DNA of 64,000 bases from the NCBI RefSeq assembly GCF_002407205.1, contig NZ_CP023549.1:723001-787000 (forward strand), given 5' to 3'. Origin of the DNA: Rhodobacter sp. CZR27. GTDB lineage: Bacteria; Pseudomonadota; Alphaproteobacteria; Rhodobacterales; Rhodobacteraceae. Below the pieces are notes generated by a model. The model made no database searches. It worked only from the letters and a program-made list of their open reading frames with translations, and was not told the origin of the DNA. The position numbers were made by a program, and so were the translations under genes. Positions 46,102 to 54,836 of this stretch are shown here, piece by piece (position 1 is the first letter of the stretch; every line of letters starts with the position of its first letter).

Positions 46102-46844
46102 CGCTGATCGCCGCCCATCACCTTGCCGTCCGCCAGGGCCACGAGGAGATCCTGTCCGATGTGAGCCTTTCCGTCGAGCCGGGCGAGATCGTCACCATCG
46201 TCGGACCCAACGGCTCGGGCAAGAGCACGCTGCTGCGCGCGCTGCTGGGCATCCTGCCGCCTGCCTCCGGGGCGGTGAGCCGCAAGCCCGGGCTGCGGAT
46301 CGGCTACGTGCCGCAGAAGCTGCAGATCGACCGCAGCATGCCGATCACGGTGCGCCGGTTCCTCTCGCTGCCCGTCCGCCAGACGGCGGCGGCCACGGCG
46401 GCCGCCCTTGTGCGCGTGGGCGTCCCCGAGGTGGCGGAGCGGCAGATGGCGAATCTCTCCGGGGGCCAGCTTCAGCGCGTGATGCTGGCCCGTGCGCTGC
46501 TGACCGAGCCCGAGATCCTCATGCTCGACGAGCCGACGCAGGGTCTCGACCAGCCGGGCGAGGCCGCCTTCTACCGCCTGATCGAGGAGGTCCGCTCGGC
46601 CACCGGGGCGGCGATCCTGATGGTCAGCCACGACCTGCACGTGGTCATGGCGGCCTCGGACCGGGTGATCTGCCTCAATCGCCATGTCTGCTGCGAGGGG
46701 ACGCCGCGCGTGGTGTCGAACGCGCCGGAGTATCGGGCGCTGTTCGGTCACGGCACGCAGGGGGCGCTGGCGCTCTATCGCCACGACCATGACCACGACC
46801 ACACTCACGATTCGCTCCCTCACCATGGGCATCATCATGCTTGA
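46098..46844 (+). CDS. znuC: ZnuC, ATPase of a zinc ABC importer, histidine-rich tail
   Basis: 248 residues. Walker A GPNGSGKST, signature LSGGQLQRVMLARAL and Walker B LMLDEPTQGLD are all intact. The last about 20 residues (HDHDHDHTHD...HHGHHHA) are almost all His and Asp, unusual in an ABC ATPase and likely zinc-binding. It starts in an overlap with zur and ends in an 8-base overlap with znuB. Confidence 0.95.
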   Translation: MTLIAAHHLAVRQGHEEILSDVSLSVEPGEIVTIVGPNGSGKSTLLRALLGILPPASGAVSRKPGLRIGYVPQKLQIDRSMPITVRRFLSLPVRQTAAATAAALVRVGVPEVAERQMANLSGGQLQRVMLARALLTEPEILMLDEPTQGLDQPGEAAFYRLIEEVRSATGAAILMVSHDLHVVMAASDRVICLNRHVCCEGTPRVVSNAPEYRALFGHGTQGALALYRHDHDHDHTHDSLPHHGHHHA

Positions 46845-47619
46845 CGATTTCCTTGTCCGGGCGGCACTGGCCGGGATCGGCGTGGCGCTGGCCGCGGGTC
46901 CGCTGGGGGCCTTCGTGGTCTGGCGGCGCATGGCCTATTTCGGCGACGCCACCTCCCATGCCGCGATCCTCGGCGTTGCGCTCGCGCTGGCCACCGACCT
47001 GCCGGTCGGCCTCGGCACGCTTGCGGTGGCGCTCGCCATGGCGGTGACGGTTGCAGGGCTTGCCGGCCGGGGCTGGGCGATGGACACGACGCTGGGCGTC
47101 TTCGCCCATTCGGCGCTTGCCTTCGGCCTCGTGGCGGTCAGCTTCCTGCCGGCGGTCCGCACCGACCTGTCGGCCTGGCTGTTCGGCGACATCCTCGCGG
47201 TCTCGGTCACGGATCTGGCCTTCATCTGGGGCGGAGCGGCCGCGGTCGTGGCGCTGCTGGCGTGGCGCTGGTCGGCGCTGCTCACGACGACGATCAACGA
47301 GGATCTGGCCTCTGCCTCGGGCCTCGATCCGGCGCGCGAGCGGCTCGTGCTGACGCTGGCGCTGGCCGTCACGGTGGCGGTGGCGCTGAAGGTGGTTGGG
47401 GCGCTGCTGATCTCGGCCATGCTGATCATCCCGGCCGCGGCCGCGCGCGGCATGGCACGCAACCCCGAGCCCATGGCGATTCTCGCCGCGCTGATCGGCG
47501 CAGGCGCGAGCCTTGCCGGCCTCGGGGCGTCGCTCACCTTCGACACGCCGGCCGGGCCCTCGATCGTGGCCGCGGCGGCGCTGGCCTTCGCGGCCTCGGC
47601 CGTCCTGCGCCGCCCCTGA
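46837..47619 (+). CDS. znuB: ZnuB, permease of a zinc ABC importer
   Basis: 260 residues with seven or eight transmembrane helices, of the ABC-3 permease family. VWRRMAYFGDATSHAAILG is the family signature, followed by a long hydrophobic repeat region and LKVVGALLISAMLIIPAAAA. ATG 46837 starts the conserved MLDDFLVRA segment inside the end of znuC. Confidence 0.94.
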   Translation: MLDDFLVRAALAGIGVALAAGPLGAFVVWRRMAYFGDATSHAAILGVALALATDLPVGLGTLAVALAMAVTVAGLAGRGWAMDTTLGVFAHSALAFGLVAVSFLPAVRTDLSAWLFGDILAVSVTDLAFIWGGAAAVVALLAWRWSALLTTTINEDLASASGLDPARERLVLTLALAVTVAVALKVVGALLISAMLIIPAAAARGMARNPEPMAILAALIGAGASLAGLGASLTFDTPAGPSIVAAAALAFAASAVLRRP

Positions 47620-47765
47620 GGCGGCCGGGCGGGGGCCGGTCGCGCCTGCAACATCAGCTTCTTCGCCGCATGTCGTTTTCGGACGCCAAAGGTCGGGCTG
47701 ACCTGTTCCGGACCGCCCTGATGCGTCATTGATGCGGCAGACCATGCCCGTCACGGAGTGCCCGG

Positions 47766-50261
47766 ATGAAGACCCATGTGAAAGCCCTTGTCGTCGGCGG
47801 CGGCGCCGTCGGGAACGGGATCGCCTATCACCTTGCCAAGGCCGGCTGGGACACGATGCTGGTCGAGCGGGACGAACTGACCTCGGGCTCGACCTGGCAC
47901 GCGGCGGGCCTGCTGCCGCTGTTCAACATGAGCTATGCTACGACCCACATCCACAAGTATTCGGTGGATTTCTACAAGGGGCTGGAGGCGGAAACCGGCC
48001 TCAACGCCGGCTTCTACGTCGTGGGCAACCTGCGCATGGCGCAGACCGACGCGCGGATGGACGAGTACATGCTCTATTCGTCGGTCGCCGAGACCGCAGG
48101 CGTCTATCACGAGTTCCTGTCCCCGAAGGAGATCAAGGATCGCTGGCCGCTGGTCCGCACCGAGGACCTGAAGGGCGCGCTGTTCCACCCGCAGGACGGC
48201 TACATCAACCCGGCCGACGTGACGCAGGCGATGGCCAAGGGCGCGCGGCAGTTGGGCTGCACCATCGAGCGCAAGATCCAGGTGAACGGCTATCGCTGGA
48301 CCGGCAGCGAGTGGATCGTTTCCTGCTGCCGGATGGCCGAGGTGGGCGGCAACCTCGTGCCGACCGAGGACACCTTCGAGATCCATGCCGAGCATGTGGT
48401 GACCGCGACCGGCAACCATGCGCAGCGCACCGCGCGGCTTCTGGGCATCAAGATCCCGGCGATCCCGGTCGAGCACCAGTATATCGTGACCGAGCCCGAT
48501 CCGGCGCTGGTGGAATGGCGCAAGACCAACCCCCAGCACCCCGTGCTGCGTGACGCCGACGCCAAGTGGTATGTCCGCGAAGAACGCGGCGGCTGGATCC
48601 TCGGCCCCTACGAGCGGAACGCCCCGGCGCGCTTCCTCTATGACGTGCCGCAAAGCTTCCGCGCCGACCTGTTCCCGCTGGATCTGGAGCGGATCGAGGC
48701 GGAATACATGTCGATGATCCACCGGCTGCCCTCGTCCGAGACGGTGGGCCTCAAGGACGACTACAACGGCCCGATCTGCTACACGCCGGACGGCAACCCG
48801 CTGGTCGGTCCGGCGCCGGGCCTGCGCAACATGTGGCTGGCGGAAGGTTTCAGCTTCGGCATCACCGCGGCAGGCGGCACCGGCTATTACCTTGCGCAGA
48901 TGATGACCGAGGGCGAGGCCGAGATCGACATGGCCTCGCTGGACCCGAAGCGCTACGGCTCGTGGATGACGACCGAATACGGGGCACGGAAGAACGAGGA
49001 GTGCTACGAGCACGTCTTCATCCTCCACCACCCCGACGAGGAGCGCGAAGCCTGCCGGCCGCTGCGCACCGCGCCGGTCTATGACCGGCAGAAGGCGCTT
49101 GGCGCGCAGTTCGGGCAGGTGAACGGCTGGGAGCGGCCGAACTACTACGGCCCGCTCGACGCAGCGCCCGACTTCGACCACAACTCCCGCAGCTTCCGGC
49201 GCGGCGCGTGGCACCCCTTTGCCAAGGCCGAGGCGGAAGCGCTGCGCGCGACCGCCGGCCTGATCGACGCGACCGCCTTCACCAAGCATCTTGTTCGCGG
49301 GCCGGGCGCGACCGCCTTCCTCGACTGGTTCACTTGCAACAAGCTGCCCGCGGTGGGGCGCATCAACCTGACCTATGCGCTGACGCCCACCGGCACGACC
49401 CGCACCGAATACACCATCGTGCGGATCGCCGAGAACGAATACTACCTCGTCTCGGCCGGCGCCTGGACGGCCTATGACGCCGACTGGCTGAAGAAATGCG
49501 CCGAGGACAGGATGGGCGACTTCGGCTGGATCGACATCCACGACGTGACGACCCAGTGGGGCGTCTTCGCGCTGGCCGGTCCGAACTCGCGCGCGATCCT
49601 GAACGAGATCGTCAGGGACGCGCAGCCCGAGACGGTGCTATCGAACAAGCGCTTCCCCTGGCTCAGCTGGCGCAACATCGAGCTGGGCATGTGCCCGGTG
49701 CGGGCGGTGCGCGTGGCCTACACGGGCGAGCTTGGCTGGGAACTGCATCACCCGATCGAGATGTCGACCTATCTCTGGGACCTGCTGCTGAAGGCCGGCG
49801 AGAAGCACGGGCTGAAGCTCGTGGGCGCGCGGGCGCAGAACTGGCTGCGGCAGGAGAAAAGCTATCGCGCCTTTGGCAACGAACTGGGCCGGGATGCCAC
49901 GCCGATGGAAGCGGGTCTCGACCGCTTCATCGATCTCTCGAAGGACTTCCAGGGCAAGCAGGCGATGCTGGAGACCGGGATCCGGTCGAAATGTGTGACG
50001 CTGCTGATCGACGGGCCGGCCGATGCCGATCCCTGGGGCAAGGAGGCACTTCTGCTGAACGGCGAGAAGGTCGGGCGCCTGACCTCGGGCGGCTGGTCGG
50101 TGGCCTTCGGCAAGCAGATCGGCATGGGCTATGTGCGCCCCGACCTGGCCGAGGTCGGCACGAAGCTGCAGGTCCGGATGTTCCGCGAAACCTACGAGGC
50201 GGTGGTGGCGGAGGATTCACCCTTCGACCCGACCAACGCCCGCATTCGCCAGGACGGCTGA
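47766..50261 (+). CDS. Dimethylglycine/sarcosine dehydrogenase-like flavoprotein
   Basis: 831 residues. The N-terminal FAD domain has a VVGGGAVGNGIAYHLAKAGW dinucleotide motif and GSTWHAAG with His45, the position of covalent flavin attachment in this family. Residues from about 420 form a folate-binding GcvT domain pair (SRSFRRGAWH onward). It probably demethylates dimethylglycine or sarcosine-type substrates with transfer of the one-carbon unit to tetrahydrofolate; the true substrate is not shown. No betaine or glycine genes are adjacent. Confidence 0.88.
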   Translation: MKTHVKALVVGGGAVGNGIAYHLAKAGWDTMLVERDELTSGSTWHAAGLLPLFNMSYATTHIHKYSVDFYKGLEAETGLNAGFYVVGNLRMAQTDARMDEYMLYSSVAETAGVYHEFLSPKEIKDRWPLVRTEDLKGALFHPQDGYINPADVTQAMAKGARQLGCTIERKIQVNGYRWTGSEWIVSCCRMAEVGGNLVPTEDTFEIHAEHVVTATGNHAQRTARLLGIKIPAIPVEHQYIVTEPDPALVEWRKTNPQHPVLRDADAKWYVREERGGWILGPYERNAPARFLYDVPQSFRADLFPLDLERIEAEYMSMIHRLPSSETVGLKDDYNGPICYTPDGNPLVGPAPGLRNMWLAEGFSFGITAAGGTGYYLAQMMTEGEAEIDMASLDPKRYGSWMTTEYGARKNEECYEHVFILHHPDEEREACRPLRTAPVYDRQKALGAQFGQVNGWERPNYYGPLDAAPDFDHNSRSFRRGAWHPFAKAEAEALRATAGLIDATAFTKHLVRGPGATAFLDWFTCNKLPAVGRINLTYALTPTGTTRTEYTIVRIAENEYYLVSAGAWTAYDADWLKKCAEDRMGDFGWIDIHDVTTQWGVFALAGPNSRAILNEIVRDAQPETVLSNKRFPWLSWRNIELGMCPVRAVRVAYTGELGWELHHPIEMSTYLWDLLLKAGEKHGLKLVGARAQNWLRQEKSYRAFGNELGRDATPMEAGLDRFIDLSKDFQGKQAMLETGIRSKCVTLLIDGPADADPWGKEALLLNGEKVGRLTSGGWSVAFGKQIGMGYVRPDLAEVGTKLQVRMFRETYEAVVAEDSPFDPTNARIRQDG

Positions 50262-50281
50262 TCCCGTCCGGCGAAGACCTG

Positions 50282-50310
50282 AGGGGCGGGATCTTCCCGC
50301 CCCTTTCTCA
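50282..50310 (+). terminator. Intrinsic terminator after the dehydrogenase gene
   Basis: AGGGGCGGGA and TCCCGCCCCT form a perfect 10-base stem with a TCT loop, followed by TTCTCAT, in the 46-base gap before the convergent lysozyme-like gene. Confidence 0.8.
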
Positions 50311-51099
50311 TCTGAGGTTCCGGGCGAGCCAGCCGGCCCAGTCGGTCGCGTCCCCGTTGAACACGTTGATGTCCGTAACCTTGCCGATGCCGGGAACGAT
50401 GCCGGTGCCGGTATACTGCCAGAACGTCCATGGGTGGCCGTCATAGCGCTCGTGCGGATGGGCCGCGACCGAGCGCAGCCAGAACTCGTAGCCGTTGAGC
50501 AGCCACATCTGGTTCCGCTCGAAGAAGTCCACCGTGGTGTAGATGATCGGCCGCTTGCCGTAGTGCCGTGTCACCGCCTCGAGGAAGACCTGCGCTTCCG
50601 CGCGCACCACCCCGGGCTCGGGCCGGAAGGTGCAGGTCGGCGAGAACGGGTTCCATTCCATGTCGAGCACCGGGGGCAGGGCGCGCGGCGAGTTCGGCAC
50701 GTTGCGGATGAACCACTCCGCCTGCTCTGCCGCCGGGCGGCAGAAGTAGAAGAAGTGATAGGCGCCGCGCGGCACCCCGGCGCGTCCGGCGGCACGCCAG
50801 TTGTCGTGGAAGGCGGCATCCACCCGGTCGCCGCCTTCGGTTGCCTTGATGAAGGCGAAGGAGACGCCGGCATCGGCGGCGGTGCGCCAGTCGATCGGCC
50901 CCTGGAAGCGCGAGACGTCGATGCCGTGCACCTGGTAGGAGGAGGGCGCGCGCCCGTTCCACGGGTGCGGCTTGGCATCGCCGAAGGTGGGCTGAGAGAT
51001 GGTGACGGTCTGGCCGGAGGGAAGTTCGGCAGTAACGTCGGGCCGGCCGCAGGACAGCAGAAGGGCGGCAAGGCCGAGGGCGAGAAGGCGACGGGTCAT
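50308..51099 (-). CDS. GH25-family lysozyme-like lipoprotein
   Basis: 263 residues. The lipobox LLLSC gives an acylated cysteine at about residue 17. The GH25 muramidase domain has the first-strand Asp in YQVHGIDVSRFQGPIDW, LDMEWN as the D-x-E catalytic motif, and conserved FWQYTG near the end. Target peptidoglycan is inferred from family. The start at 51099 begins the signal peptide; the open frame extends upstream without one. It follows the AhpD-like gene on the same strand. Confidence 0.9.
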   Translation of the reverse strand: MTRRLLALGLAALLLSCGRPDVTAELPSGQTVTISQPTFGDAKPHPWNGRAPSSYQVHGIDVSRFQGPIDWRTAADAGVSFAFIKATEGGDRVDAAFHDNWRAAGRAGVPRGAYHFFYFCRPAAEQAEWFIRNVPNSPRALPPVLDMEWNPFSPTCTFRPEPGVVRAEAQVFLEAVTRHYGKRPIIYTTVDFFERNQMWLLNGYEFWLRSVAAHPHERYDGHPWTFWQYTGTGIVPGIGKVTDINVFNGDATDWAGWLARNLR

Positions 51100-51165
51100 G
51101 GTTCTCCGGGGAAGGTCGGGCGAAGGTCGCCCGACTTTGGCCGAGATCCGGGTCCCTGTCACCCC

Positions 51166-51501
51166 TCAGGCCGTGATGTCGTCCCACGCCCTCAACGCCT
51201 TGGCGGCATACATGAGCGAGGGTCCGCCGCCCATCTGGATCGCCATGGCCAGGACGTCGCCCAGTTCCTCGCGCGTGGCGCCGGCCTGGTGCAGCGCCTC
51301 GACATGGAGGCCAATGCATTCCTCGCAGCGCACCGCCACCGCCATGCCGAGGGCGACGAACTCCTTGGTCTTGTAGTCCAGGACGCCGCCGTCCTTCACG
51401 GCCTTCGACAGGACCCCGAAGCCCTTGGTGGCCTCCGGGATCAGCTGGCGCAGCGTCTTGAGCTGGTCGCGGATGTTGGCGTTCTTGTCTTTCCAGTCCA
51501 T
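51166..51501 (-). CDS. AhpD-like / carboxymuconolactone decarboxylase-family protein
   Basis: 111 residues. The redox motif CEECIGLH (CxxC followed by His) is intact, as in AhpD-like alkylhydroperoxidases. The all-helical pattern and length fit the CMD family. The start ATG 51501 has GAGGG 6 bases upstream; a GTG one codon earlier is possible. The partner peroxiredoxin is not visible nearby. Confidence 0.9.
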   Translation of the reverse strand: MDWKDKNANIRDQLKTLRQLIPEATKGFGVLSKAVKDGGVLDYKTKEFVALGMAVAVRCEECIGLHVEALHQAGATREELGDVLAMAIQMGGGPSLMYAAKALRAWDDITA

Positions 51502-51571
51502 CACATGCCCTCATATGAATATGTTCGGGCAGGAGGTCGCACGGCCGGCGGGGCGGGGGCCTTGATCCATC

Positions 51572-52207
51572 TCAAGTGCGGCGGGCGACCAGCATCAGAT
51601 TGTTCGCCGGCATCGAGGTCCAGCGGGAAACGAGGCCCGCCGCGGCCAGGCGCTCCTCGACCCAGCGGCTGTCCTTGTAGCCCACGTCCGGGTCCTGCGC
51701 CCGAAGGCTCGCGTCGAAGGCCGCGTCGCCCTCGCTGGTGGCGCGGCCGTCGCGCAGGAACGGGCCGTAGAGGAGCAGCCTGCCGCCGGGCAGAAGTGCT
51801 GCCGCCGCTTCCGCGAGAACCGTGGCCGCGGCGGGCTCGGGGATCAGGTGCAGCAGGTTGACGATCAGGATCGCGTCGGCCCGATGGTCCGCCGACCAGC
51901 CCGGACGGGCCGCATCGAGGACGATCGGCGCGCGAAGGTTCGGCGCGGCGGCATGCGCACGCCACGCAGCGATCGAGCGCAGGTTCCCCGGGTCGAGGTC
52001 GCTTGGCTGCCAGTCGAGGGCGGGCAGCGCCCGGGCGAAGCGGGCGGCATGCTGGCCCGTGCCCGAGGCGATCTCGAGCAGCCGTCCCTTGGGCGCCTCT
52101 GCCTGCAGCACGGCAAGGATCGCCTCGGCGTTCCGCTCCGCCGAGGGGGCGTGGCGACGGCCGTCCGGGCTTTCCGGGGCGTCCGAATCGGGCAGCCGCA
52201 GGCTCAT
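51572..52207 (-). CDS. DUF938-family SAM-dependent methyltransferase
   Basis: 211 residues. The SAM-binding motif is LLEIASGTGQHAARFA, followed by WQPSDLDP and the DAILIVNLLHLIP segment, all typical of DUF938. The substrate is unknown. ATG 52207 overlaps the stop of the D-arginine-dehydrogenase-like gene in an ATGA arrangement, so the two are translationally coupled. Confidence 0.9.
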   Translation of the reverse strand: MSLRLPDSDAPESPDGRRHAPSAERNAEAILAVLQAEAPKGRLLEIASGTGQHAARFARALPALDWQPSDLDPGNLRSIAAWRAHAAAPNLRAPIVLDAARPGWSADHRADAILIVNLLHLIPEPAAATVLAEAAAALLPGGRLLLYGPFLRDGRATSEGDAAFDASLRAQDPDVGYKDSRWVEERLAAAGLVSRWTSMPANNLMLVARRT

Positions 52208-53274
52208 CCGAAGCGGGCCGGCGCGAGGGCCGAGACCAGCGCGGGCGGCACCTCGGGCGGGCGCTCGCCCAGCAGGTCGGCCGCAAGACGGCTGGCGGCC
52301 GGGCAGGTCTGGAAGCCATAGCCCCCCTGGCCTGCCAGCCAGAAGAACGACGGCTCGGCAGGATCCCGGCCGATCACCAGCACCCGGTCCGGTGCAAAGG
52401 TGCGCAGCCCCGCCCACGAGGCGATCAGCCGGGTCACCGGCGTCGTCACCATCTCCTCGTAGCGTGCCAGCCCCTCGGCCAGCACCATGTCGTCGGCCCA
52501 GGCGTCATGCGGCTCCATCGGGTGCTCTTCCGCCGGCGAGACGATGAGCGCGCCGGCATCGGGCTTGGCATACCAGCCTTCGCCGGTGCCGAAGATCATC
52601 GGCCAGCGCGAGACGTCCCGGCCCTCCGGCGCGGGGATACGGGCCACCGAGCGGCGGTAGGGCGTGAAGCCGATCGGCCTCACGCCGGCCATCTCGGCCA
52701 CCCGGTCCACCCAGGCGCCGGCGGCGTTCACGATCACGCGGGCGCGGTGGCGTTCGCCCGCGGTGACGGACCAGAAGCCGCCTTCGCGGACGATGGCAGT
52801 GACGGGCGCCCGGGTGCGAAAGGTGGCGCCGCGCTGCCGGGCCTCGCGCCCGAAGCGCTGGAGCAGGAGGTCGGTGTCGATGTCCCAGGCGTGATCCGCA
52901 TGGGCCGCAAGCGTCACGTCCTCGGCCAGCACGGGCACGATCTCCCTGGCCTCTTCCGGGGTCAGCCGGTCGAGCTGCATCGCCTCCGCCTCGGCCTCGA
53001 ACTGCGCGGCATCGTCGGCGCGGGCGACCACCATCATGCCCCGGGGCGACAGGATGCCCTCGGCGCCGTGGTAGAACTCGGCCGAGGCGAGCGACAGCTC
53101 CACCACGGGCGCCAGCCCGTAGCGCGGCTCGTAAAGCGCGGCCGACCTGCTCGAGGCATGGTGGGCCAGCGAGTCCTCGGCCTCGAGAAGAAGGACGGAG
53201 CCGAGTTCGGAGAGGCGGGCCGCCGCCGAGATGCCGGCTATGCCGCCGCCGATGATGAGAAAGTCGTGAACCAT
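52204..53274 (-). CDS. DauA-like FAD-dependent D-amino-acid (D-arginine) dehydrogenase
   Basis: 356 residues of the DAO fold. The N-terminal FAD motif FLIIGGGIAGISAAARLSEL is intact. SSRSAALYEPRYG, DIDTDLLLQ, VNAAGAWVDRVAEMAGVRP, WYAKPDAGALIVSPA and FFWLAGQGGYGFQT correspond block by block to Pseudomonas DauA as I recall its sequence. It probably oxidises D-amino acids; substrate not proven. The start at 53274 begins the FAD motif; the open frame upstream is not conserved-looking. Confidence 0.85.
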   Translation of the reverse strand: MVHDFLIIGGGIAGISAAARLSELGSVLLLEAEDSLAHHASSRSAALYEPRYGLAPVVELSLASAEFYHGAEGILSPRGMMVVARADDAAQFEAEAEAMQLDRLTPEEAREIVPVLAEDVTLAAHADHAWDIDTDLLLQRFGREARQRGATFRTRAPVTAIVREGGFWSVTAGERHRARVIVNAAGAWVDRVAEMAGVRPIGFTPYRRSVARIPAPEGRDVSRWPMIFGTGEGWYAKPDAGALIVSPAEEHPMEPHDAWADDMVLAEGLARYEEMVTTPVTRLIASWAGLRTFAPDRVLVIGRDPAEPSFFWLAGQGGYGFQTCPAASRLAADLLGERPPEVPPALVSALAPARFG

Positions 53275-53370
53275 GCGGCGCAGGCTGGCCCGGCGGAGAG
53301 GGAATGGCAAGGGTCCGTGTGACGGGAGGGGGCGCCCCGGCCGGACAGGACGTTCCGGCACCGTTGGCGG

Positions 53371-53403
53371 CACATAAAAGGACCCCGGCCAGAGGCCGGG
53401 GTC
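53371..53403 (-). terminator. Second minus-strand terminator, end of a possible small RNA
   Basis: GACCCCGGCC and GGCCGGGGTC form a perfect 10-base stem with a 3-base loop. On the minus strand it is followed by CTTTTATG. It lies 97 bases upstream of the DauA-like gene and 237 bases past the bmp terminator, so it must end some other transcript. Confidence 0.75.
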
Positions 53404-53605
53404 AAGGAGGACGCATCGGGAAGGGGTATCGACGTAGGCGCGGTCCTGAGGGTCGTGCTGAAAAGGGATCTGGTTTCAATAAATGCCGCGAAAGTGGCGC
53501 ACGGGCATCGGGGGAAGGTTTCAACAATGTCTTTCTGAAAAGTCTCCACAGGACCGCTAAGATGAAGCTACCACATTCCGTATCGGTCGCGAATACGTCC
53601 GGATG
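53381..53605 (-). ncRNA. Candidate small RNA of about 200-225 nucleotides
   Basis: On the minus strand, TTGACG at 53641-53636 could serve as a -35 element with a poor -10 about 17 bases on. The transcript would run to the terminator at 53381-53403. Just before that stem it has CCTCCTTG, able to pair with ribosome-binding sites. No matching RNA family was recognised; the 5' end is a guess. Confidence 0.35.
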
Positions 53606-53639
53606 CCATTCCTGTTCGTTTTGACGGAAGTTTCACGTC

Positions 53640-53672
53640 AAAAAGAAGGGCCCGGACCATGGGTCCGGGCCC
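53640..53672 (-). terminator. Intrinsic terminator of the xdh-bmp operon
   Basis: GGGCCCGGACC and GGTCCGGGCCC (53648-53672, small loop) form a very strong stem; on the minus strand it is followed by TTCTTTTT. It lies 23 bases after the bmpA stop and closes the leftward operon. Confidence 0.9.
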
Positions 53673-53694
53673 GCACCTGTCAGGCGGCGATCCC

Positions 53695-54786
53695 TTACTT
53701 CGGGATCTCGCCCTGGATGCCCTCGACGTAGAAATTCATTCCGAGAAGATCAGAATCGGGCGCCGTCTGCCCCTCGGCAAGCCAGGCCGAGCCGTCCTGC
53801 TTGTTCAGCGGCCCGGTGAAGGGATGGTAGGTTCCCGCGGCAATGGCGTCATGCACCTCCATGGCCTTTGCCTTAACCTCGGCGGGAACCGCCTCGGTGA
53901 TCTCGCCGATCTTGACCTCGCCGCCGGCGATGCCTTCCCAGGCATCGGTGCTTTGCCACGTGCCATCGAGCAGCATGCCCACGCGCTTGACGTAGTAGGG
54001 CGCCCAGTTGTCGATGATCGACGACACCCGCGGCGACGGCGCATAGGCTGCCATGTCCGAGGCCTGCCCGAAGCCGATCACGCCCGGCGTCTTCGCGGCC
54101 TCGGCCAGCGGCGCGGTCGAATCGGTGTGGGCCAGGATCACGTCCACGCCCTGCTCGATCAGCGCCTTGGCGGCATCCGCCTCCTTGGCCGGATCGAACC
54201 AGGTATAGGCCCAGACCACCGAGATCGTGACGTCGGGGTTCACCTTCTTCGCGTGGATGTAGGCGGCGTTGATCCCCATGACCACCTCGGGGATCGGATA
54301 CGAGCCGATGTAGCCGATCTTGTTCGACTTGGTCATCATGCCGGCGATGGTGCCGCAGACGGCGCGGCCCTCGTAGAAGCGGGCGTTGTAGGTCGAGACG
54401 TTCGGATGCTCGCGCTTGAAGCCGGTGCAATGCTCGAACTTCACGTTCGGGAACTTGGCGGCGACGTTGTTGGTCGCGTCCATGTAGCCGAACGAGGTGG
54501 TGAAGATGATGTCGCAGCCGCCCAGGGCCATCTGCGTCAGCACCCGTTCGGCGTCCGAGCCTTCGGGGACGCTTTCCTGATAGACGGTCTCGACCCGGTC
54601 GCCGAATTCCTTCTCGACCGCAAGGCGGCCTTCGTTGTGCTGGAAGGTCCACCCGCCGTCGCCGATCGGGCCGACATAGACGAAGCCGACCTTCACCTTG
54701 TCCTTGGCCTGCGCCAGCGCGGCGCGACCCGCCAGCGACAGCGCGAGGCCAGAGGCGGCGCCGGCGAGAAGCGTTCTGCGATCCAT
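53695..54786 (-). CDS. BMP-family substrate-binding protein of an ABC importer
   Basis: 363 residues, periplasmic. The signal peptide starts MDRRTLLAGAASG (a Tat-like double arginine) and ends about residue 25 (AALAQA). The BMP/Med fold is clear: VKVGFVYVGPIGDGGWTFQH, FTTSFGYMDATNNVAAKFP and GYIGSYPIPEVV. BMP-family proteins bind nucleosides and related purines; operon linkage with xdhABC points to a purine or purine nucleoside ligand. It is last in the operon, 50 bases after the permease gene, with a hairpin between. Confidence 0.92.
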   Translation of the reverse strand: MDRRTLLAGAASGLALSLAGRAALAQAKDKVKVGFVYVGPIGDGGWTFQHNEGRLAVEKEFGDRVETVYQESVPEGSDAERVLTQMALGGCDIIFTTSFGYMDATNNVAAKFPNVKFEHCTGFKREHPNVSTYNARFYEGRAVCGTIAGMMTKSNKIGYIGSYPIPEVVMGINAAYIHAKKVNPDVTISVVWAYTWFDPAKEADAAKALIEQGVDVILAHTDSTAPLAEAAKTPGVIGFGQASDMAAYAPSPRVSSIIDNWAPYYVKRVGMLLDGTWQSTDAWEGIAGGEVKIGEITEAVPAEVKAKAMEVHDAIAAGTYHPFTGPLNKQDGSAWLAEGQTAPDSDLLGMNFYVEGIQGEIPK

Positions 54787-54807
54787 GAGTCCTTGCTCCC
54801 TGTTCTT

Positions 54808-54822
54808 GCCGGAGGTTCCGGC
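54808..54822 (-). promoter_or_regulatory. Intercistronic hairpin before the binding-protein gene
   Basis: GCCGGA and TCCGGC pair with a 3-base loop in the 50-base gap between the second permease gene and the binding-protein gene. Such stems often protect the downstream mRNA and allow more binding protein than permease. Confidence 0.4.
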
Positions 54823-54836
54823 CGGATATGCGTGCC

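Larger units (their letters stand above)
53275..53694. other. 420-base intergenic region with two minus-strand terminators
   Basis: Lies between the bmp operon end and the DauA-like gene start. It holds the bmp terminator (53640-53672), an 8-base inverted repeat TTTTGACG/CGTCAAAA (53619-53626, 53636-53643), a direct repeat GGTTTCAA (53472-53479, 53517-53524), a CCTCCT motif on the minus strand (53405-53410) and a second minus-strand terminator (53371-53403). No protein-coding gene is convincing. Confidence 0.6.

Noticed and set aside
53238..53549. 103-codon minus-strand frame
   Set aside because: It runs through a strong terminator and has no domain or ribosome site.
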